DNA from: Anaerolineae bacterium
GTDB lineage: Bacteria; Chloroflexota; Anaerolineae; Aggregatilineales; Phototrophicaceae
Assembly (NCBI GenBank): GCA_022824365.1
Contig: JAJEAA010000028.1
Coordinates: forward strand, 248,001 to 312,000
DNA: 64,000 nucleotides
Direction: 5' to 3'
Below, one piece after another: positions 36,637 through 43,383 of this stretch. The notes below the pieces were generated by a model. The model was given only the letters and a program-made list of their open reading frames with translations, did no database searches and was not told the DNA's origin. A program made the translations under genes and the position numbers. The stretch's first letter is position 1; each line of letters opens with the position of its first letter.

Positions 36637-38031
36637 TTATCCCCCGGCGGACTCGCCTAGCAGTAGAATCATTTCGCTAACGACCGTGTCAAACTGGTGG
36701 CCAGACGCGTAAAAGGCGACAGACTTGATGCGCTGCGGTCGCCTTTCATCGGCAATCAGATTGAAGATATTGTCGGAATCGAAGGTGTACCACACGCCCT
36801 GGTTGATAGCCACATGATCCTCGATGCAGCTGTCGCAGCGCTTTCTGACATCGGGCGAGACATCGTCGGCGCTATAGAAGCCGCGGAACCAATGGCGGAG
36901 GCGCGGCGAATTCTCATCGTAATAAGATATCTGCAGCATGAGAGGGCACTCGCTGGCAGCTCGGCCACAGACACTTAGACTCTGATAATTGGTCCTGAAG
37001 GTGGACATGACTCGCAGAGATTCAAATTCGCTGACAGACAAACCATCGCCTTCGAAGGTTTGGGTGCAGCGGACTGCGCCGTTTGACTGCGCATTGTTGA
37101 AGCGGCTCAGGCGGAAGCCTATTCTGCCATCGAAGCGCACGAGCGAATAGTCGCCTGGCGGCGCCTGCGCCTGTTCGACGCTGCATTGCCAATCAGCAAG
37201 CGCGAGGGTCGCCCGGCTGTCGTCGAGCAAACTGAAGCTGCCGTTCTTCAGGACGTTGCTGCTCATATCACGGGTTGACAAGCTGCGAGCGCCGATTCGC
37301 GCGACCAATTCCTGACCGGCTCTCACCACGGAACTTTGGTCGGCGTGGTCGCGGAAGAAAGCCAGCGCTTTGCCGGAGAAATTCGAAATGCGGACTTCGT
37401 CTTCCGTCACGCTAAGGCGATAGCGGCCATTGTTGCGTATCTGAACATAGACTCCTTTGTCCGAGTTGAGACCATCGCTATAGATGTCCATCAAGAACGG
37501 ACGATCGCCAACCCCTGTCACCAAGACATCCAACTCGCCCTTCAAAGCGGACAACAAGACATATTGAGGGTTCTGGCTCCATTCAAAGCGAGGGCGACTG
37601 GCGCCGTTAAACGTGACCTGGGTATCGCCCTGCAGGGTGACGGCAGCCAGCAGACTCGCCGATACCTCCTCCACTGGAGTTTCGTGAATCAGAATGGTGG
37701 CTTGCGAAAGCGCGTCGGTGCTGATACCGGTGATTGAGTTGGTCAGTTCCCGGTTTTCGCGGACGGCGACAACGGTGGGGTCGGCGCCGGGCACGATGCC
37801 GATGGTGCCTGTCGCCACTTGCAGCGTCGCCGACATGGCGACGGCGGACTGGAAAAGATAGTGATAGACGCCGAACGCGATGCTGAGCGTGACGGTGCAG
37901 AAGAGCGCAAAAGCGGCCAGCATGACGACCCAGGCGACCCGGTCGGGCGCAAGGGGACCAGAATATGACGGACGCGAGTTATCGTCCGCCGCTGCTTCCA
38001 GGACCTCTTCCGCCTGCTGCATGACGTCCAT
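36637..38031 (-). CDS. membrane-anchored extracytoplasmic protein, FecR-like/CBM-like, unknown
   Basis: A 464-residue protein with an N-terminal cytoplasmic tail of about 32 residues, one transmembrane helix (about 33-60) and a large exported domain. The region around 70-250 is beta-rich with a FecR-like feel (GTIGIVPGADPTVVAVREN). The C-terminal part, from NVLKNGSFSLLDD (about residue 258) to the end, resembles a carbohydrate-binding jelly roll with Cys pairs (SVCGRAASECP and KRCDSCIED). No enzyme motif is seen. It has its own promoter, divergent from yebC. Confidence 0.55.
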   Translation of the reverse strand: MDVMQQAEEVLEAAADDNSRPSYSGPLAPDRVAWVVMLAAFALFCTVTLSIAFGVYHYLFQSAVAMSATLQVATGTIGIVPGADPTVVAVRENRELTNSITGISTDALSQATILIHETPVEEVSASLLAAVTLQGDTQVTFNGASRPRFEWSQNPQYVLLSALKGELDVLVTGVGDRPFLMDIYSDGLNSDKGVYVQIRNNGRYRLSVTEDEVRISNFSGKALAFFRDHADQSSVVRAGQELVARIGARSLSTRDMSSNVLKNGSFSLLDDSRATLALADWQCSVEQAQAPPGDYSLVRFDGRIGFRLSRFNNAQSNGAVRCTQTFEGDGLSVSEFESLRVMSTFRTNYQSLSVCGRAASECPLMLQISYYDENSPRLRHWFRGFYSADDVSPDVRKRCDSCIEDHVAINQGVWYTFDSDNIFNLIADERRPQRIKSVAFYASGHQFDTVVSEMILLLGESAGG

Positions 38032-38069
38032 CGGATGTCAACCTCAAACAAACCACCAAACGCAAAAGT

Positions 38070-38078
38070 ATTATAACA
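38070..38078 (-). promoter_or_regulatory. extended -10 promoter for the 36637-38031 gene
   Basis: On the minus strand the sequence is TGTTATAAT, a consensus TATAAT with the extended TGn element and no clear -35 box, about 39 bases before the ATG at 38031. Confidence 0.6.
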
Positions 38079-38107
38079 TTGCGCACCCTATAGCAGGGGA
38101 CATATTT

Positions 38108-38116
38108 TGGTATAAT
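38108..38116 (+). promoter_or_regulatory. extended -10 promoter for yebC-ruvC-ruvA
   Basis: TGGTATAAT: a consensus TATAAT with TGn extension and no clear -35 box, 45 bases before the yebC ATG. It is back to back with the minus-strand TGTTATAAT only 29 bases away. Confidence 0.65.
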
Positions 38117-38161
38117 CTCCGCAATCGCAAGCGCTGATATGGCTATGAAAGGGGCGCCCTC

Positions 38162-38908
38162 ATGTCTGGTCATAGTAAATGGTCGACAATCAAGCGCAAG
38201 AAGGGCGCGGAAGATGCCAAGCGCGCCAAGATCTTCACTCGGATTGGGCGCGACATCATGGTCGCCGCGCGCGATGGCGGCCGGGATGAGAGCGCCAACC
38301 CCAAACTTAAACTGGCGATCGCCAAGGCGCGAGCCGCTAATATGCCGAAGGACAACATTGAGCGCGCCATAAAGAAGGGTATGGGAGAAATCGAAGGCGG
38401 CGAAGTCCTCGAGATCCTCTACGAGGGTTATGGGCCCGAGGGCGTCGCTTATATCGTTGAGATATTGACGGATAACAAGAACCGCGCGCTGGCCGAGGTG
38501 AAGCACGCCTTCAGCAAACACGAGGGCCGCCTGGCGACGAATGGCGCCGTGTTGTGGCAGTTTGATCAGAAGGGTTACATCACGATCAAGGGCGACTGCG
38601 ATTTTGACGAGCTTTTTATGGAAGCGGCGGACGCAGGCGCTGACGATGTCGTTGAGGAAGATGGTCTCGTCACAGTGTATACGCCGCGAGATGATTTCTC
38701 GGCGGTAGAACAGGCTTTGTCCCAAGCTGGTTACGAGTTTGATGACGCGGAATTGCGCTGGTTCCCGCAAAATGAAATGGATATTTCCAAGGGAAAGGCG
38801 CTGCAGAACTTGCGGCTGATGGAGCAGTTGGAAGAATCGGACGATGTTCAAACGGTCGCCTCGAACCTCAGTATCACCGATGAGGTCCTGGCGGCGTACG
38901 AGACCTAG
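38162..38908 (+). CDS. yebC: YebC/PmpR-family protein
   Basis: A 248-residue protein of the YebC/TACO1 family. The start MSGHSKWSTIKRKKGAEDAK is diagnostic, as are ARANMPKDNIERAIKKG and LYEGYGPEGVAYIVEILTDN. Members are described as transcription regulators and, more recently, as translation factors helping ribosomes through proline-rich stretches. The AAAGGGG site is well placed. It heads a yebC-ruvC-ruvA operon, a very common arrangement. Confidence 0.97.
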   Translation: MSGHSKWSTIKRKKGAEDAKRAKIFTRIGRDIMVAARDGGRDESANPKLKLAIAKARAANMPKDNIERAIKKGMGEIEGGEVLEILYEGYGPEGVAYIVEILTDNKNRALAEVKHAFSKHEGRLATNGAVLWQFDQKGYITIKGDCDFDELFMEAADAGADDVVEEDGLVTVYTPRDDFSAVEQALSQAGYEFDDAELRWFPQNEMDISKGKALQNLRLMEQLEESDDVQTVASNLSITDEVLAAYET

Positions 38909-38909
38909 A

Positions 38910-39404
38910 ATGATCTCGCTTGGCATAGACCCCGGCACGGCATCGCTTGGTTATGGACTGGTCCGTGAGTATGACGATGGCACCCTCGAGGAGTTGGGCC
39001 ATGGCGTGATCCGCACCAAAGCCGGTGTGCCGATGCCGCAGCGGCTGCAACAGATTCATCAGGAATTGCTCAGGCTCATTGATCAGTATCGGCCAGACCG
39101 CGCCGCGGTTGAGGAAATGTTCTTTGCGCGCAATGTCACCACAGCGCTGACGGTAGCGCAAGCGCGCGGCGTCGTCTTGCTGACGCTCAACATGGCGGAT
39201 TTGACGATAGCCGAATACAAGCCCAACATCATCAAACAGTCGGTTTGCAGCGATGGCGGCGCGGACAAAGCGCAGATAAAGCAGATGGTCGGTGTCTGGC
39301 TGGGGTTGGATTCCCCGCCGAGCCCGGATGATGCTGCCGATGCGCTGGCGGTGGCCATCACGGATTTGCACAGTTACCGCTTGCACAATATTGGGCTGGT
39401 CTAG
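38910..39404 (+). CDS. ruvC: Holliday junction resolvase RuvC
   Basis: A 164-residue endonuclease. The catalytic acidic residues are in MISLGIDPGTASLGYG (Asp), AAVEEMFFARNVTTA (Glu) and PDDAADALAVAI (Asp pair). The ATG at 38910 starts one base after the yebC stop codon, so the longer frame reaching back into yebC is not used. It cuts junctions processed by RuvAB. The following ruvA gene is 15 bases away. Confidence 0.97.
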   Translation: MISLGIDPGTASLGYGLVREYDDGTLEELGHGVIRTKAGVPMPQRLQQIHQELLRLIDQYRPDRAAVEEMFFARNVTTALTVAQARGVVLLTLNMADLTIAEYKPNIIKQSVCSDGGADKAQIKQMVGVWLGLDSPPSPDDAADALAVAITDLHSYRLHNIGLV

Positions 39405-39419
39405 AGAAAGCGGTCGCGG

Positions 39420-39995
39420 ATGATTACGACAATCGAGGGCGAGCTAGCCCATAAGGCAGCCGATCATGTTGTGGTTGCAATTGGCGGAATTGGCGTGGAA
39501 GTCAGCGCGCCATTCAGCACTATCGAGCGGCTTCAGTCGGAGCGCGTATTTTTGTACACGCGTCTGGTCCTGCGGGAAGATTCGCTTTCGCTATACGGTT
39601 TCGCGACAGCCGCTGAACGCGAGCTTTTTGACGCGGTGCTGAAGATTAGCGGTATCGGACCCAAATTGGCAGTGAGCATATTAAGCACGTTGAGCGTCGA
39701 GAATATCCGCCATGCGGTAGCCAATGACCGGCCGGAGATCATCAGCCGTGTGCCAGGCATCGGCAAGAAGACAGCGCAAAAGATCGTGCTGGAGTTGCAA
39801 GACAAGTTCCCGGCGGGCCTGGACGGCGCGCCGCAGGTCGTGGAAGATGATTCCAGCGCAGTGGTCATGGACGCCTTGACGGGACTTGGCTACAGTGTGG
39901 TGGAAGCGCAAGCGGCCGTGCAGGCAATCCCGCGCGATGCGTCGCAAAACATCGAAGAGCGCATTCGGGTCGCCTTGCAGAGCCTGGGCGCATGA
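39420..39995 (+). CDS. ruvA: Holliday junction DNA-binding protein RuvA
   Basis: A 191-residue protein. The OB-fold N-domain starts MITTIEGELAHKAADHVVV. Two helix-hairpin-helix motifs follow (LKISGIGPKLAVSIL and ISRVPGIGKKTAQKIV), then a C-terminal domain III (about 145-191) that binds RuvB. Its partner RuvB lies apart at 14.2 kb. Confidence 0.97.
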   Translation: MITTIEGELAHKAADHVVVAIGGIGVEVSAPFSTIERLQSERVFLYTRLVLREDSLSLYGFATAAERELFDAVLKISGIGPKLAVSILSTLSVENIRHAVANDRPEIISRVPGIGKKTAQKIVLELQDKFPAGLDGAPQVVEDDSSAVVMDALTGLGYSVVEAQAAVQAIPRDASQNIEERIRVALQSLGA

Positions 39996-40064
39996 GGCAA
40001 GCGATATGGCGCGCGGATATCGCGGACAAAGGACTCGAACTTTGCAGCCGGGGTGAAGACTAGC

Positions 40065-40784
40065 ATGGAAGACACACTGATAGGCAAGCGCGTTGATGTT
40101 CTGGACAAGGGTTGGATTGAGCTTGTCGACCTCATGCCCCACCCGGCTTCCGCTGTCAGCGGCGATCTTGCCATTGTGAATGCGGCCCGCGTGAGCTTCC
40201 TGGGCGAGAGCAAGGGGCCGGAGCGCGATAAGAAGTTGCTCTTCTACCTGCTGCGCCACCGCCACACCTCGCCGTTTGAGATGGTAGAGTTCAAGTTTCG
40301 CGTGCGGGCGCCGCTGATGACCTGGTGGCAATGGGTTCGGCATCGCACCTGGAATATGAACGCGCAATCCGGGCGCTATACGCCATTTCAGGAAAGTGAC
40401 TTCTATGTGCCGAATACTTGGCGCAGGCAGAGCAAGGACAACAAGCAGGCCAGCGAAGGCTCGCTGGCGCCGGCGGAAAGCGAGGCGCTGACCGAGAAGC
40501 TGCTGCGGCACTATAACGAAGGCTTTCGCCTTTACTCCGAGGCATTGGACCTTGGCGTATCAAAAGAGATGGCGCGGCTGTTTCTGCCCGGTTTCAGCGT
40601 CTATTATACTTGGGTGACAAAAATCGACGCGCACAATTTGATGCACTTCCTACGCTTGCGGATGGCGAGGGACGCGCAATATGAGATCCGCGTATTTGCC
40701 GAGGCCATCCACGAGCGCTTCTTCCGGCCCGCCTTGCCTTGGACGGCGGAGGCTTTTGACAAATACATCTTGAAAACCGAGTAA
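40065..40784 (+). CDS. thyX: FAD-dependent thymidylate synthase ThyX
   Basis: A 239-residue flavin-dependent thymidylate synthase making dTMP from dUMP with methylene-tetrahydrofolate and NADPH. The ThyX motif RHRX7S is exact in RHRTWNMNAQSGRY (residues 92-105). Other features are LLRHRHTSPFEMVEFKFR and the C-terminal LRMARDAQYEIRVFAEAI. ATG 40065 has a GGGGTGAAG upstream; a GTG at 40053 is less likely. No thyA was seen in the window. Confidence 0.95.
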   Translation: MEDTLIGKRVDVLDKGWIELVDLMPHPASAVSGDLAIVNAARVSFLGESKGPERDKKLLFYLLRHRHTSPFEMVEFKFRVRAPLMTWWQWVRHRTWNMNAQSGRYTPFQESDFYVPNTWRRQSKDNKQASEGSLAPAESEALTEKLLRHYNEGFRLYSEALDLGVSKEMARLFLPGFSVYYTWVTKIDAHNLMHFLRLRMARDAQYEIRVFAEAIHERFFRPALPWTAEAFDKYILKTE

Positions 40785-40797
40785 AAGCCGGTGGGAG

Positions 40798-41199
40798 CTA
40801 GTCCTCGATCTGGACGGGATCCGGACGGTTTATGAGGAAAGCCGAAGCGCGCTCGAAATATTCGCGCATTCTGGAACGGGCGGGCTCGCTGATGCCGGCG
40901 TCGTCAATAGCCCGCAACATGTGACACAGCCAATTGTCGCGCGCAACTTGATCGATAGCGAAGGGAAAGTGGCGCATTCGGAGACGGGGATGTCCGCGTT
41001 CCTGGCTGTAAGTTTGCGGACCGCCAAAGAATTGAACCAGGAAAAGATGCAAACGGCGTTTCGGCGCGGCGAGGTCCGCGGGATACATCGGGCGCAAGAC
41101 CGGGTCTTCCTCCACATAGGCGTAGAAGGCGTCAACCATCGCGGCGATCGCTTCTTCGCCGCCGACAAGATCAAATACACTCTGCGGCAGATGTGCCAT
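40798..41199 (-). CDS. truncated haemoglobin, group II-like
   Basis: A 133-residue globin from ATG 41199; the frame stays open 11 codons further upstream, but the fold begins near VFDLVGGEEAIAAMV. The block FGGPQTYSQERGHPRLRMRH ends with the proximal haem His77, followed by FPFAIDQVARDNWL, which carries the Trp typical of group II. Tyr26 sits at a B10-like position. Such proteins bind oxygen or NO in the cytoplasm. It is convergent with thyX, 13 bases apart. Confidence 0.9.
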   Translation of the reverse strand: MAHLPQSVFDLVGGEEAIAAMVDAFYAYVEEDPVLRPMYPADLAAPKRRLHLFLVQFFGGPQTYSQERGHPRLRMRHFPFAIDQVARDNWLCHMLRAIDDAGISEPARSRMREYFERASAFLINRPDPVQIED

Positions 41200-41303
41200 G
41201 GCCCTACTCGAAGTCAAAGGAAACCTGGTCAAAGTTGGGGACTGCTCGCGCGTCGCTCGCGTCGGATTAGGTCCCCGCGGCGATGTTAGCAGAAAAGTTC
41301 GGC

Positions 41304-41331
41304 TTTACAATCGTTGCGCTGCTTGTACAAT
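41304..41331 (+). promoter_or_regulatory. putative promoter of the tandem binding-protein gene
   Basis: TTTACA (41304-41309) and TACAAT (41326-41331) spaced by 16 bases, 40 bases before ATG 41372. Confidence 0.55.
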
Positions 41332-41371
41332 CCCTGAGTTAGCTTGAAGACAGGCAAGGACTATTCGCTTT

Positions 41372-43231
41372 ATGGTAAAGATCAGACTCTGCGTTGGCAT
41401 ACTTTCGCTGCTGTGCCTGGCGGCTATTGGCGTCGCCCTGGCGCAATCCGATGAAGCGGTCAGTGTTAATGGCTCGGCAATCGTCAATGTGGTGATCGAA
41501 GATTTGACGGAGGCGAGCGGCGCGGACAGCGTAAGCATCAAATCAAAGGGAAGCGCGCGCGGCATTGAAGCGTTCTGTGCCGGCGACCTTGACCTGGCTA
41601 CGGTATCGCGCAAGATGTCGGTCGATGAACGCGCCGATTGTGAAGCCAAGGAAATCACCTTCAGCGAATTGCTGATCGGCCATCATATCATCGCGTTCGC
41701 AGCTCACCCCGATACGCCGGCGCAGTGCCTGCAGTTCGACGAGTTAGAAGATATGCTGCGGCCGACGGCCAGCAATCAGGTGAAGGATTGGTCCTTCTAC
41801 AGCGAAGACAACGCCGATTTGCCCTTGACAGTATGGCTGCCTGCGGTAAACGAACTTACTTACGTCATCGCCGATAGCGAGATCGCAGGCGAGGGATTGC
41901 GGCTGGATGGCCAGCACTATGAGAACGCGGGAGAGGCGATCAACGCAGTGGCGGATACAGCCGGCGCGCTCGCCTTGATCCCCTGGACCCAACAACTCGA
42001 CAGCGAAGAATCGCTGAAGATTTTAGAGGCCGGAGGCAGAGACCCGGGCGGCTGTTCATTACCGTCGGCGGAAAATGTGGAAAACGAAAGCTACCCCTTC
42101 TCGCTCTCGCTCTATGTCTATGTCAATCGAGCGCGGCTGGAGAGCAACGAAGGCCTGGCTGAGTTGATGCAATTCAGCGTTGCTGAAGCGAGCGCGGCGG
42201 TAATTGAGAAGGCTGGCGCCATCCCGCCATCCAGCGCGATCTACGACTTGAACGCCACGATTTTGGCGGATGCGGACGCTGTACCCGGCGCGAGTGGAGA
42301 CGCTGAAGACTTCCAGATTCCGTTTGATCTCAGTGGCGAGATCCGTGTTGTCGGCGCGGCCAATGCGTATCGACCATTAAGCCGCGCGAGTGAGGGCCTG
42401 AGCGAGCAACTGAATGTCGACCTGCATTTTGCCGGCATGCTCACGGGAATTGACAGTCTATGCCAAAGTGAGGCGGATATCGCCGCACTCGATGGACCAG
42501 CCTCAGCGGACGCGCTTGAGGCCTGCGCAGCAAATGACATCGTAACAGTTCCGCTGCAATTGGGCGTGCAGGCGACGGTGCTGGTTGCAAATACGGAGAA
42601 CGAATTCGCCGCTTGCTTGACAACCGAGCAAATCAATATGATTTGGCGCGCTGACTCAGCCCGTATAGTTGAAAGCTGGGCTGATGTCGCCAGCGAGTTT
42701 CCCGATCTTCCGCTGACGCTCTTCGGCTTGCCCTCGCTCGATACCTACACTGATATCCTCGTGCAGACGGCTGGCGCGGTTATCCCGCCAATACGACGCG
42801 ATACCGAACAAAATTACGAACCACTGTACCGGGCGGCCGCGGTCGGTAATGTCAGCGGAGGCTTGACTTATATGAGCTGGTCTGACTATCAGAAAGCGCT
42901 CGATAACGATCAGGCGAAGACCCAGCTTGTCGCTGTTGACGGTGGCTCCGGCTGCGTTGCACCCAATCCCGGCGCAATCGAAGACGGACTGTACCCGCTT
43001 TCTCGCCGGGCCAGCTTGCTCGTCAGCGAAGCATCCCTGGCCGATATTAACGTCCAGTCATTTTTGTGGAATCTGTTCAACGAAGACAACTGGACCGCGC
43101 TGCAAAGAGATGGTTTCCTGGGCGTTTCAGTGCTGGAGTTGCCAATCATACGGCGAGATTTGTTGCGCCGCTATGCTGATGCCGAAAGTCGCTATTCGTC
43201 CGCGGAGGATGAAATGGCGACTGAGAGCTAG
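41372..43231 (+). CDS. secreted protein with two tandem PstS-like substrate-binding domains
   Basis: A 619-residue exported protein. The signal peptide covers about residues 1-25 (cleavage near ALAQS). Domain 1 (about 26-300) has the PstS-like order VSVNGSAIVNVVIEDL, IKSKGSARGIEAFCAGDLDL and ATVSRKMSVDERADC. Domain 2 (about 325-600) repeats this layout in degenerate form (GEIRVVGAANAYRPL, FAGMLTGIDSLCQSEADIAA). Phosphate-binding proteins of ABC importers have this fold, but a two-domain chain without a Pst transporter nearby is unusual. It could be a sensor, an adhesin-like binder or a duplicated scavenger. The second domain lacks the clear GS..GI loop of the first. Confidence 0.7.
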   Translation: MVKIRLCVGILSLLCLAAIGVALAQSDEAVSVNGSAIVNVVIEDLTEASGADSVSIKSKGSARGIEAFCAGDLDLATVSRKMSVDERADCEAKEITFSELLIGHHIIAFAAHPDTPAQCLQFDELEDMLRPTASNQVKDWSFYSEDNADLPLTVWLPAVNELTYVIADSEIAGEGLRLDGQHYENAGEAINAVADTAGALALIPWTQQLDSEESLKILEAGGRDPGGCSLPSAENVENESYPFSLSLYVYVNRARLESNEGLAELMQFSVAEASAAVIEKAGAIPPSSAIYDLNATILADADAVPGASGDAEDFQIPFDLSGEIRVVGAANAYRPLSRASEGLSEQLNVDLHFAGMLTGIDSLCQSEADIAALDGPASADALEACAANDIVTVPLQLGVQATVLVANTENEFAACLTTEQINMIWRADSARIVESWADVASEFPDLPLTLFGLPSLDTYTDILVQTAGAVIPPIRRDTEQNYEPLYRAAAVGNVSGGLTYMSWSDYQKALDNDQAKTQLVAVDGGSGCVAPNPGAIEDGLYPLSRRASLLVSEASLADINVQSFLWNLFNEDNWTALQRDGFLGVSVLELPIIRRDLLRRYADAESRYSSAEDEMATES

Positions 43232-43341
43232 AGCGAGCCAGCCGACGACGCGGATGAAGCAAGCTCTGGCTGATAGCTAGCCGTCCCTTTCATTAACAGG
43301 CGTTAAGACAGCGTCTGCTGGCCGGAGCCCCCTCCCGGCTG

Positions 43342-43350
43342 TGCTATACT
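43342..43350 (+). promoter_or_regulatory. extended -10 promoter before dinG
   Basis: TGCTATACT at 43342-43350 is an extended -10 box. Its predicted start point (about 43357) lies only 3 bases before ATG 43360, so translation more probably begins at ATG 43384, which has GGGAGA 5 bases upstream. Confidence 0.5.
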
Positions 43351-43383
43351 TCGCCTGACATGAACCAGCTACGGGAGATCTTT

